Below, one piece after another: positions 1 to 6,589 of a stretch of DNA of 64,000 nt. The notes beneath the pieces are model-generated. The model made no database searches. It was not told where the DNA came from and saw only the letters and a program-made list of their open reading frames with translations. The translations under genes and the position numbers were made by a program. This DNA comes from Lysobacterales bacterium (GTDB lineage Bacteria; Pseudomonadota; Gammaproteobacteria; Xanthomonadales; SZUA-38). How positions within the stretch are numbered: the stretch's first letter is position 1; the number at the start of each line of letters is the position of its first letter. The DNA is taken from NCBI GenBank assembly GCA_030065125.1, contig JASJDM010000013.1, positions 33,451 through 97,450 on the forward strand, read 5' to 3'.

Positions 1-352
1 AGTCTTTTTTCTTCTTTTTGGAGTCTTCGATAACGCCGCCGCAGCCGACGAAACAGGCGTCGTAGGCTTCGTCACAGGGTTTGGTCCGGGCCATGCGGCA
101 ACGCTTGGGTTTGTCGCAGAATCCGCCGGCAGCACGCTTGCGGCACCATTCGTAGCGCGACTCCAGCTGCTTGTATTCCATCTTGCAGGTGCGGTACTCG
201 TCCCGCAGGGTGTCCCGGCAGAAGGTCTTGTCACCGTCACAGCGAGCAAAACACTCCATGGTCAGGGGATCGTCAGGCTTGATGTACTGTTTCTTGGCCA
301 GCGCAGGAGCCGCCACCAGCGACAACAGCATAGCAACCAGCAGGAATCTCAT
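1..352 (-). CDS. Cysteine-rich exported small protein (3' end outside window)
   Basis: I do not recognise the family. The reading frame starts at an ATG at 352 and runs off the left edge without a stop. The first 19 residues form a clear signal peptide (MRFLLVAMLLSLVAAPALA, cleavage after ALA), so the product is probably periplasmic or secreted. The visible mature part is about 97 residues, very basic and rich in Cys (10 residues, in contexts such as ECFARC, WCRK and FVGCGG), and ends in a lysine-rich stretch. The even number of cysteines suggests disulphides or a metal-binding fold. The Tat-exported MsrB gene lies just upstream on the same strand, but no link is proven. Confidence 0.6.
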   Translation of the reverse strand, partial: MRFLLVAMLLSLVAAPALAKKQYIKPDDPLTMECFARCDGDKTFCRDTLRDEYRTCKMEYKQLESRYEWCRKRAAGGFCDKPKRCRMARTKPCDEAYDACFVGCGGVIEDSKKKKKD

Positions 353-445
353 GGGCATACAGCTCCCGGTTCAGCGGAGTTTTGGCTGGGCCAATTGGAG
401 CACGGAGACGGGACCATCGGCAAGATGGTCCCGCACCGGGGTGTG

Positions 446-1012
446 TCAGCTCTCCCGCGGAACAAACCTGAGCGCCACCCCGTTATTGCACCAGCGCTGT
501 CCCGTGGGCGGCGGGCCGTCATCGAACACGTGGCCCTGGTGGCCTTCGCACCGTATGCAGTGATACTCGGTTCGCGGCCAGATCAGCTTGAAGTCTTTCT
601 TGGTTCCCATGTGGCCCGGTATGTGGGTAAAGAAGCTGGGCCAGCCGGTGCCGCTGTCGTACTTCATGGCCGAGGTGAACAGAGGCAGGTCACAGCCCGC
701 GCAGAGGAAAACCCCGTCGCGCTTTTCAATGTTGTAGGGGTGGCTGCCCGCACGCTCGGTGCCTTCCTTGCGGAGGACGTCATAGGCCGCCGGTGACAGC
801 AGGCTGCGCCATTCTTCGGGCGCCCGGGTCACCGGGTCCAGGGAAAAATCCAGGCCGTGGTCGGCGGGCAGCAATGCTTCCCAGCCAGCCTGCAGGAGCT
901 CAATGTCTTCCATAGTTGTCACCTTCGATCCCGCTCCCGCGCGGAACGCCAGTGGCGTGCCCAGGGCAGTCGCTGCGGCAGCGTAGAGGAAATTTCTTCG
1001 ATTCATGGTCAT
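446..1012 (-). CDS. msrB: Peptide-methionine (R)-S-oxide reductase, Tat-exported
   Basis: The product reduces methionine-R-sulfoxide in oxidised proteins. It is 188 residues, longer than cytosolic MsrB because of an N-terminal twin-arginine leader (NRRNFLYA followed by an Ala-rich hydrophobic stretch), so it probably acts in the periplasm after Tat export. The MsrB domain covers about residues 60-186. Zinc ligands are seen as CAGC (104, 107) and CIRC (152, 155), and the catalytic Cys is C175 in RWCNNGVALRF. The usual GTGWPSF motif is present. A second ATG two codons downstream is an equally possible start. Family assignment is firm; export is inferred from the leader. Confidence 0.93.
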   Translation of the reverse strand: MTMNRRNFLYAAAATALGTPLAFRAGAGSKVTTMEDIELLQAGWEALLPADHGLDFSLDPVTRAPEEWRSLLSPAAYDVLRKEGTERAGSHPYNIEKRDGVFLCAGCDLPLFTSAMKYDSGTGWPSFFTHIPGHMGTKKDFKLIWPRTEYHCIRCEGHQGHVFDDGPPPTGQRWCNNGVALRFVPRES

Positions 1013-1126
1013 AACCCAGGGTTAGATTGCCATCCAGGTACCTCAGCCTAGCGCTGAAGCGATCAATTCCTTGTATAGGACCCGAAGCTGGGCTTGTTGA
1101 TTACCCTCGATCCGAAAAAAAACAGG

Positions 1127-2071
1127 CTAGGGGTCTTCTTCCAGTGACAGGTGATCAATATCGATATCGGGTTCTTCAGCCGAGGTTTTTTCATCCAGGG
1201 CGTCGAAATCGTCGCTGGCGGACAGGTGGCTGATATCCAACTCTGGCGGCTCTGCTGCTTTTTCCTGGTCCACCAGGGCATCCAGCTCGGCCATGTCCAG
1301 TCCGCCGATGTCGATGTCAGGCTCGGGATCAGGACCGCGGGTATCCAGCTGGGCGTAGTCACCGCTGGCGGAAAGATCACCGGTATCGATTTCCGCCGGC
1401 GGCGGAGGTGCCGACTGGTCCACTACGGATCCAGCTTCGGCCATGTCCAGGGACGAGGTATCGATCTCTACCGGCTCGACCTGCGCCTGGGGCACCAGCT
1501 GTATGCCGGGCTCTGCCACGGAAAGGTCGTCGTCCACGGCGGGAGCGGCGGCGGCCTGTGGTGACTCGACGGTCTCCCGGGGCAGGTCCTGTTCCGGTGC
1601 CGGGGGTTGAGATTCGGGCTGCGCTTCACCGGCTTCCGGCTCAGAACCCGCTGCAGCCGGAGGCGGCTCCGCGGCCGGATCGTCCACCGAAAAAACGGCC
1701 CTGCCCGGCTTTTCCGACGGGGTCGAGCTGGGGTCATCGATGGCGAAACTCGCGCGCGCCGCCGGCTGGGTGTCCGCCGCGGGGGGCTGTGCTGCCCTGG
1801 GCGCATCAAAATTGGCCTTCTGGGCAGATTCCTGGGTCGCCTCGCTGACAATGGATACGATGACCCCCGCCTTCCGCAACACGCTGCGGTACCGGTCCGC
1901 GGATTCTCGATCCAAGCCTTTCTTGAGCACCCGGCGGCCGCCGGCAAACAGCTGCTCGACCTTTTCCGGGCCGATCTTGAACAGCTTGCCCATATTGACC
2001 TTGGCGGCTGCTTCCTCGTGACCCGGAGCAACCCGTCCGCGAAAAACGACCTGGTAGTCCTTGGACCCCAT
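1127..2071 (-). CDS. Acidic repeat protein with small conserved N-terminal domain
   Basis: Not recognised as a named family. The 314-residue protein has a basic globular N-terminus (about residues 1-75, with LFKIGPEKVEQLF and ESADRYRSVLRKAG) that resembles short domains found before low-complexity tails in gammaproteobacterial proteins. A long Ala/Pro/Glu/Asp-rich linker follows. The last ~120 residues carry five degenerate acidic motifs of the type (E/D)(I/L)D(T/I)xxL: EIDTSSLDMAE, EIDTGDLSASGDY, DIDIGGLDMAELD, ELDISHLSASDDFD and DIDIDHLSLEE. There is no signal peptide or membrane segment. Coding is supported by a good ATG and consistent composition; the function is unknown. Confidence 0.75.
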   Translation of the reverse strand: MGSKDYQVVFRGRVAPGHEEAAAKVNMGKLFKIGPEKVEQLFAGGRRVLKKGLDRESADRYRSVLRKAGVIVSIVSEATQESAQKANFDAPRAAQPPAADTQPAARASFAIDDPSSTPSEKPGRAVFSVDDPAAEPPPAAAGSEPEAGEAQPESQPPAPEQDLPRETVESPQAAAAPAVDDDLSVAEPGIQLVPQAQVEPVEIDTSSLDMAEAGSVVDQSAPPPPAEIDTGDLSASGDYAQLDTRGPDPEPDIDIGGLDMAELDALVDQEKAAEPPELDISHLSASDDFDALDEKTSAEEPDIDIDHLSLEEDP

Positions 2072-2141
2072 CGTTTGTGTCCCTTGCTCGGGCAGTTATC
2101 GCCCGGTTACCCCCTGTCAAACCGCGACAGCCGGCGGAGCC

Positions 2142-2414
2142 TCAAATTCCCAGGTTGCTCAACATGTTGACCAGGTTGCGCACCGTGGCGGCGAACTCAG
2201 GGTGTTCGTTTTCGAACTCGACCACTTCTTCGGTGATCTCGTCGAACAGTTCCTGCTGGGGGTCTTCCTCGAGGCGGGCATGAATCCTCGCCTCTATGGT
2301 GTCTACCAGTCCCCGCAGCTTCGCCTGCTCATCCGGATCGTCTCCGCTGATACGATCCAACTCGCACTTCAGTTCGGTCAGTAACTGGTGCAGTCCCGCG
2401 TTTTCGCCCGTCAT
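2142..2414 (-). CDS. DUF4404 family protein
   Basis: A 90-residue, highly acidic and probably all-helical protein. The pattern of leucine-rich N-terminal helix, a DDP turn, an IEARI helix, an acidic centre and a C-terminal FENEHPEF...NMLSNLGI matches the DUF4404 family, whose role is unknown. It is cytoplasmic by sequence. The gene follows a 555-bp region containing DnaA-box-like sites and precedes the acidic repeat protein by about 70 bp on the same strand. Confidence 0.8.
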   Translation of the reverse strand: MTGENAGLHQLLTELKCELDRISGDDPDEQAKLRGLVDTIEARIHARLEEDPQQELFDEITEEVVEFENEHPEFAATVRNLVNMLSNLGI

Positions 2415-2529
2415 TTTCCGTCACACTCGGCTGTGGTTCCATTCAAAACTGTTGTGCTTTTCCCGTCAAGTTTCGAAGACCTCCCGCAGGCCCGGACAGG
2501 CGTCGAATCGGGCTGGCGCTCCAGGCCTC

Positions 2530-2578
2530 AACTTAGCGACAATTTCTTGCCTATATCCTGATGAAAAGTCGCTAAGTT
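2530..2578. repeat. 11-bp perfect inverted repeat, 27-bp spacer
   Basis: AACTTAGCGAC at 2530-2540 is the exact reverse complement of GTCGCTAAGTT at 2568-2578. The spacer is AT-rich. It could be a protein binding site or a hairpin in the leader of the DUF4404 transcript. No T-run follows on either strand, so a terminator is unlikely. Confidence 0.6.
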
Positions 2579-2603
2579 CCACACTTGTATTGCTTTTCCC
2601 GAT

Positions 2604-2638
2604 TTTTCCACAGAAGCTGTGGATAAGTCTGTGTATAG
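2604..2638. promoter_or_regulatory. Cluster of DnaA-box-like 9-mers
   Basis: Three sites lie in 35 bp: TTTTCCACA at 2604-2612 (one mismatch to TTATNCACA), TGTGGATAA at 2618-2626 (reverse complement of the strong box TTATCCACA) and TGTGTATAG at 2630-2638 (one mismatch). A further perfect match in reverse, TGTGAATAA, lies at 2809-2817. The AT-rich tract sits between them. Function as an origin, DnaA titration site or DnaA-regulated promoter is inference. Confidence 0.45.
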
Positions 2639-2890
2639 GTGGTCCTGCCCGGGGTCGGATTTCCTAAGAAATCTAACGACCCTGCTCATTGTTCAAAAAT
2701 TGATCAATCAAAAAAATTCTTTTATTTCAGTGAGTTAGATCGACACGTTTCAGGCTCGTAACAGGCGTGTGACAGAATTTTGACGGTGAAACCGTAACGA
2801 AATCCGGGTGTGAATAAGGTCATTTGGAGAATCAATCACTTAGCAAAGTGCCTTTACAGTCCGAGCATTTGTCAAGCCGCGAAAACCGCA

Positions 2891-2920
2891 TAAAACAAAG
2901 GGCGTCCGAGGACGCCCTTT
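2891..2920 (-). terminator. Rho-independent terminator of hsp20
   Basis: A 10-bp stem (AAAGGGCGTC at 2897-2906, GACGCCCTTT at 2911-2920) with a 4-nt loop is followed on the minus strand by the T-rich TTTGTTTTAT. It lies 50 bp past the stop codon of the heat-shock gene, which reads in that direction. Confidence 0.85.
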
Positions 2921-2970
2921 GCCTGTTGTTTAGTCTGGTGAATGCTCATTCGAGCCAGACTGCGGTCGAT

Positions 2971-3429
2971 TTACGCAGCCTCGTCAGCCTTGCCTTCGAT
3001 CAGCTTGCTGTCGGACTCGATTGAAATCTTCTGGGACTTCATCGCCTCGGGAATTTCCCGGTGCAGCTCGATGTGCAGCAGTCCGTTTTCCAGGCGCGCG
3101 CCGGTAACCTTGACGTAGTCAGCCAGCTGGAAGCGCCGCTCGAACGACCGTTCGGCAATACCGCGGTACAGGAACTGGGCCTCGTTTTCGCCGCGTTCCT
3201 TCTTGCCGACCACCGTTAACCGGTTCTGCTCGGACGTGATGTCCAGGTCTTCCTCGGCAAAACCGGCCACAGCCATGGTGATTCGGTACTGGTCTTCGTC
3301 CACTACCTCGATGTTGTAGGGCGGGAAACCTGAGCCTTGTTCCACGCGGCTGGCGTTGCTCAGCAGGTTGGCGAGACGCTCGAAGCCAACGGAAGAACGA
3401 TACAGGGGGGAAAAATCGAAAGTCGTCAT
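2971..3429 (-). CDS. Small heat-shock protein, Hsp20/IbpA family
   Basis: An ATP-independent holdase that binds unfolding proteins in the cytoplasm. The start at 3429 (MTTFDFSPLYRSSVGF) is chosen over an upstream ATG because a GGAGG lies 7 nt before it and because IbpA-type proteins begin in this way. The 152-residue protein has a short N-terminal arm, an alpha-crystallin domain (about residues 35-125, with YRITMAVAGFAEEDLDI and ARLENGLLHIEL) and a C-terminal tail (EAMKSQKISIES) where the I-x-I/V motif normally sits. Expression is likely heat-controlled twice: by an RpoH-type promoter at 3528-3556 and a ROSE-like 5' leader. It is followed by its own terminator. Confidence 0.93.
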   Translation of the reverse strand: MTTFDFSPLYRSSVGFERLANLLSNASRVEQGSGFPPYNIEVVDEDQYRITMAVAGFAEEDLDITSEQNRLTVVGKKERGENEAQFLYRGIAERSFERRFQLADYVKVTGARLENGLLHIELHREIPEAMKSQKISIESDSKLIEGKADEAA

Positions 3430-3521
3430 GACTATCCTCCTATGAAGCAATAGTTTTGTTGAGTTGTTGGTTCCTTCTCATGAAGCGAACCACCTGCGAA
3501 CCAGCCTCGCTGCGTCCGCAG
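3430..3521 (-). promoter_or_regulatory. ROSE-like RNA thermometer in hsp20 leader
   Basis: The predicted ~92-nt leader can fold into serial hairpins: CTGC/GCAG at 3510-3521, a 10-bp interrupted stem at 3468-3492 (TGGTTC and CTTC paired with GAAG and GAACCA), and a 3' element in which TTGCT (complement of 3446-3450) faces the AGGAGG ribosome site. The U(U/C)GCU versus AGGA pairing is the hallmark of ROSE thermometers of proteobacterial small heat-shock genes. The fold is read by eye, not calculated. Confidence 0.6.
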
Positions 3522-3527
3522 TAGATC

Positions 3528-3556
3528 TAATGGGGATTTGCCGGGCTTATTTCAAG
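3528..3556 (-). promoter_or_regulatory. RpoH (sigma-32) promoter of hsp20
   Basis: On the minus strand CTTGAAA (complement of 3550-3556), a 14-nt spacer and CCCCATTA (complement of 3528-3535) match the sigma-32 consensus CTTGAAA-N14-CCCCATnT almost completely. The site lies about 100 bp upstream of the Hsp20 start. Confidence 0.88.
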
Positions 3557-3560
3557 ACGG

Positions 3561-4445
3561 CTACTCCAGATCCTCAACCGTCTTGGGCCAGTTCGCCTTC
3601 AGCAGACGGGACAGGGCTCGGTCGGCCAGCACCCTGCCGCCAGTCTGGCAGGATGCGCAGTAGTTGGCTTCGTTTTCCGCATACACGATGCGCTGCACCG
3701 GGTACCCGCACACCGGGCAGGCCTCTCGGAATTTTCCATGCACCGCCATTTCGGGGCGGAACGCTGTGACCCTGGTGGGAAATCCCTCTCCCGCCTCTGC
3801 CGAAAGCCTCTCGGTCCAGCGGGTCAGGGTGACCTGCATTGCCCGATACAGTCGTGCCCAGGTGTCCCGGTCCAGGCTTTGAGTCTTCTGAAACGGTGAC
3901 AGCCGTGCCGCAAACAGGATTTCGTCCGAGTAAGCATTGCCAATGCCGGCCAGCATGCGCTGATCGGTGAGCGCACGCTTCAGGGTGTGGTTCTCACTGC
4001 TCAGCCGTTCTGTAAACTGCTCCAGTGTCGACGTCAACGGATCCAGCCCGCCCCGATCCAGCACCGCGGCCTCGTCCGCGCTGGCGAACAGGTGGATGGC
4101 GGCACGTTTTTTCTTGCTCGACTCCGTCAGCAGCAGGGTGCCATCCGCAAAATCCCAGGCGGCCAGGCCGTTGCGGACCGGTATGGCGGCGCCGCGCTTT
4201 TTCCAGTGCAGGCGGCCGGCGATCATCAGGTGGATGACGCAGGTCGTGTCGCTGTCCATCTCCAGCATGATCCGCTTGGCCTGGTGGCGCACCGAAGCCA
4301 CCCGCTGCCCGGCCAGGCTGGCGGGATCCGGCTCCACCGTGCGCAGGACAAAAGGGCTGCGAATTCGAAACTGCTCCAGGGTCTGCCCCCGGACCCTGTG
4401 ATTCAGTGCATTGACGTAAACGGTAATGTCCGGCAGTTCCGGCAT
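3561..4445 (-). CDS. Formamidopyrimidine/endonuclease VIII-type DNA glycosylase
   Basis: A base-excision repair enzyme that removes oxidised bases and nicks the DNA backbone. The 294-residue protein starts PELPD, which supplies the N-terminal proline nucleophile and catalytic Glu after Met removal. The H2TH region (MLAGIGNAYSDEILFAARLSP-like, about residues 166-186) and a C-terminal zinc finger (CPVCGYP...NYCASCQ) are present, with a conserved Lys in HQAKRIML. The finger differs from classical Fpg/Nei (QTGGRVLADRAL at its tip), so the substrate, Fpg-like or Nei-like, is left open. The sigma-32 promoter of hsp20 starts only a few bases after its stop codon. Confidence 0.9.
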   Translation of the reverse strand: MPELPDITVYVNALNHRVRGQTLEQFRIRSPFVLRTVEPDPASLAGQRVASVRHQAKRIMLEMDSDTTCVIHLMIAGRLHWKKRGAAIPVRNGLAAWDFADGTLLLTESSKKKRAAIHLFASADEAAVLDRGGLDPLTSTLEQFTERLSSENHTLKRALTDQRMLAGIGNAYSDEILFAARLSPFQKTQSLDRDTWARLYRAMQVTLTRWTERLSAEAGEGFPTRVTAFRPEMAVHGKFREACPVCGYPVQRIVYAENEANYCASCQTGGRVLADRALSRLLKANWPKTVEDLE

Positions 4446-4505
4446 ATCCAGTGTCCTGTCAGTTCGGTGGCTCGCGCGGGAAATGCCACGGGTGCTGCCG
4501 TGACA

Positions 4506-4883
4506 TCAGATCCATATGCCGGGGCGCTTGCTGAAGGCCACCAGTACCACGTAGCCGAATGCCGCCAGCGCCAGCACAAAACTGACCACCCGCAGCCCTC
4601 GCCTGCGCCCGCGAAAGGCCAGGATTCCCAGCAGAATGTAGGCCACCAGGCCGGCTATTTTCGCCGCCAGCCAATCAGTATTCAGGGGTGATGCCCCCAG
4701 TATCCAGGCCAGCGTAACACCCGATACGAGGAACAGCGTGTCGATAACGTGGGGCGCGATCCGGACCCAGCGACGCCTGACCCAGGACCGTCCGCCCAGC
4801 CGGCCCGCGCCCCGTAACAGGAAGCCGGAAATGCTGACGGTCGCCAGCACCATGTGGGCTGTCTTGAGCCAGAGATAAGCCAT
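4506..4883 (-). CDS. SirB2 family membrane protein
   Basis: An integral membrane protein of 125 residues with four predicted helices. The conserved SirB2 pattern is visible: an N-terminal KTAHMVLATVSISGFLLRG, then W..R...RIAPHVIDTLFLVSG, WLAAKIAGLVAYILLG, and a final hydrophobic helix. SirB2 was first named as a virulence-expression factor in Salmonella, but its biochemical role in non-pathogens is unknown. The gene is preceded by the glycosylase gene on the same strand side and faces a small divergent open frame at 4922. Confidence 0.85.
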   Translation of the reverse strand: MAYLWLKTAHMVLATVSISGFLLRGAGRLGGRSWVRRRWVRIAPHVIDTLFLVSGVTLAWILGASPLNTDWLAAKIAGLVAYILLGILAFRGRRRGLRVVSFVLALAAFGYVVLVAFSKRPGIWI

Positions 4884-4921
4884 TCTCAGGGAATGATACT
4901 CCGCCGGGGCAGGATGGCCCC

Positions 4922-5128
4922 ATGCTGACAGACGAATTCCAAAGCTGCGTTGGCCGACTGTCGTCGGAACTGTATCGCAGCAACGCTGATCAACTGGACC
5001 TGGCGCTGGCGGAACTGCGCCGGCTGTATCGTCTGGCCCGCCATTACCGGGATCTGTCCGGACAGCAGCATCCTGAACCGGGCAGCTGCGCCCACCTGTG
5101 CCGTGGAGGCAAAGCGACCCCGGATTGA
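4922..5128 (+). CDS. Small hypothetical protein, 68 residues
   Basis: No known family. An ATG with an AGGA 7 nt upstream opens a frame with strongly CTG-rich codon choice, like the real genes around it. The first ~45 residues predict two amphipathic helices (LTDEFQSCVGRLSSELY and QLDLALAELRRLYRLARHY); the tail is Cys/Gly-rich. It is divergent from sirB2 and lies upstream of the DUF2306-like gene. It may be a genuine small cytoplasmic protein; evidence is only codon use and the ribosome site. Confidence 0.45.
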   Translation: MLTDEFQSCVGRLSSELYRSNADQLDLALAELRRLYRLARHYRDLSGQQHPEPGSCAHLCRGGKATPD

Positions 5129-5166
5129 ACCCAGCTTTCGACCTATTGCGCCGTCAGGGAAAGAAC

Positions 5167-5186
5167 TATATAAACTATTATATAGC
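5167..5186. promoter_or_regulatory. AT-rich palindrome, probable PadR operator
   Basis: CTATATAA, a 4-nt spacer (ACTA) and TTATATAG form a perfect 8-bp inverted repeat in otherwise GC-rich DNA, about 17-36 bp before the start of the membrane protein gene. The downstream co-directional PadR-type regulator gene makes auto-repression a reasonable inference. The AT-rich half sites could also contain the promoter -10. Confidence 0.6.
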
Positions 5187-5203
5187 ACTCCTGGAGATGG
5201 CCC

Positions 5204-5926
5204 ATGGAACTGTTTGAAACTGTACTGGTTTACCTGCACGTCACTTTTGGCTTTGCGGGATTGGCCGCATTCTGGATTCCCGTGCTGACTCGAAAAGGCG
5301 GCCGCACTCACCGGCGGTTCGGCCGCATCTATGTCTACTGTGCTTACGTCGTGTTGGCTTCCGCCGCGGCCTCGGTAACCTATCGGCTGATCGGGTTTTT
5401 CGCCGAAGGGAACGCCATTGCCGACAACCCCACCGGCGTGTCCTTCCTGGTATTCCTGGGCTACCTCTCCATCGTCACCTTTATCACCGTCCGGCACGGT
5501 GACGCGGTGCTGAATTCCAAGCAGGACCCCCAGTCCATGAATACCGCCGTCAACAAGGCCCTTGCCGGTGTGGCCATTGCGGCCAGTTCCGGCCTGATCC
5601 TGTTCACGTTGGTGGTCAACCCGCCAACCCGAATCGTGCTGTTTGCCCTGTCGCCCATTGGCATCCTGCTGGGCACGGGCATCTTGAAATACGTTACCGG
5701 CACCAATCACTCTCCCAGGGCATGGCTGTACGAACACCTGGGATCCATGCTCGGCGGCGGCATTGCTTTTCACACGGCATTTGCCGTGTTTGGATCCGCC
5801 CGCCTGTTCGACCTGGGGCTGTCCGGCTGGATGGCGGTCATTCCCTGGGCTCTGCCTGCCGCCATCGGCATCCCGGCCAGCGCCCTGTGGACCCGGCACT
5901 ACCAAAAGAAATTCGGAGAAGTCTGA
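5204..5926 (+). CDS. DUF2306-like integral membrane protein
   Basis: A 240-residue protein with seven or so predicted membrane helices. The N-terminal stretch LHVTFGFAGLAAFW...KGGRTHRRFGRIYVY matches the heme/quinone-less DUF2306-type pattern (a His in the first helix and an H-R-x-x-G-R loop). Function is unknown. The start ATG has a GGAG 10 nt upstream. A perfect AT-rich palindrome lies just before it and the PadR-family gene begins 9 nt after its stop, so the two are almost surely one operon in which the regulator controls its own membrane partner. Confidence 0.75.
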   Translation: MELFETVLVYLHVTFGFAGLAAFWIPVLTRKGGRTHRRFGRIYVYCAYVVLASAAASVTYRLIGFFAEGNAIADNPTGVSFLVFLGYLSIVTFITVRHGDAVLNSKQDPQSMNTAVNKALAGVAIAASSGLILFTLVVNPPTRIVLFALSPIGILLGTGILKYVTGTNHSPRAWLYEHLGSMLGGGIAFHTAFAVFGSARLFDLGLSGWMAVIPWALPAAIGIPASALWTRHYQKKFGEV

Positions 5927-5935
5927 GGCGGTGGT

Positions 5936-6499
5936 TTGAGTCTTCAGCATATCCTGCTGGGCCTGCTGGCTCGCCCGTCCAGCGGCTACCAGATCAAACA
6001 GGAATTCAACCAGAGCCTGCGGCATTTCTGGTTTGCCGACCTGGCCCAGATCTACCCCACCCTGCACCGGATGGAAAAACAGGGCCTGGTGGTCAGCGAA
6101 ACGCGCCCTTCGGACAAAGGCCCACCCCAGCGCATATACACCCGCACCGAGGACGGTCGAGCGGAACTCAGGGAATGGCTGCTGAACGGACCCGAAACCG
6201 GCCGGGAGCGATTCGCCTACCTGGCCCAGGTTTTTTTCCTGGCCGATGAACTGGGCACGCCGGAAGTCGAGAGTTTCTTTGAGAAGCTGACGGCGTACTT
6301 CGAGCAGCGCGTCGCGACCCTGGAGGCCATCGAGCAGCACTGGGTAGAGGCAGAGAACTGCCAGCCTGGTGAGTTTCCCGACGAGGAGTTCTACCCCTGG
6401 CTCACCTTGAGCCTGGGCAAAGTGCGCAACCTGGCCACCCTGGACTGGTGCCGCCAGACCCTGGATGACATCCGCGCCAGGAGTCCGGGCAAGAAGTAA
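5936..6499 (+). CDS. PadR family transcriptional regulator
   Basis: A DNA-binding repressor of 187 residues. Translation likely begins at TTG (5936), because no ATG lies before the conserved SLQHILLGLLARPSSGYQIKQEF winged-helix start. The PadR N-terminal domain (residues 2-75, with QIYPTLHRMEKQGLV and TRTEDGRAELREWL) is followed by a C-terminal helical dimerisation domain (about 85-180, PadR C-terminal/Vir-like). It lies 9 bp after the membrane protein gene. The ligand is unknown; PadR proteins often sense phenolics or drugs. Confidence 0.9.
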   Translation: MSLQHILLGLLARPSSGYQIKQEFNQSLRHFWFADLAQIYPTLHRMEKQGLVVSETRPSDKGPPQRIYTRTEDGRAELREWLLNGPETGRERFAYLAQVFFLADELGTPEVESFFEKLTAYFEQRVATLEAIEQHWVEAENCQPGEFPDEEFYPWLTLSLGKVRNLATLDWCRQTLDDIRARSPGKK

Positions 6500-6589
6500 T
6501 CACTCCACAAAATTGGCATGACAGGGGCACTCCCCAGCCAGCATTCGGCATCAGCATGTGAGGACATCCAATTTCGGGAGAACCCTGTC

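Larger units (their letters stand above)
2415..2970. other. Long intergenic region with AT-rich core
   Basis: No convincing gene is seen here; short open frames lack family resemblance and ribosome sites. The stretch holds an 11-bp inverted repeat (2530-2540 and 2568-2578), a cluster of DnaA-box-like 9-mers (2604-2638 and 2809-2817), an AT-rich tract around 2690-2740 and the terminator of the heat-shock gene. It presumably also carries the promoter of the DUF4404 gene. Confidence 0.6.

Noticed and set aside
4886..6340. 484-codon open frame on the minus strand
   Set aside because: It is antisense to the DUF2306-like and PadR genes, which have family motifs and ribosome sites; GC-rich DNA yields such long antisense frames.
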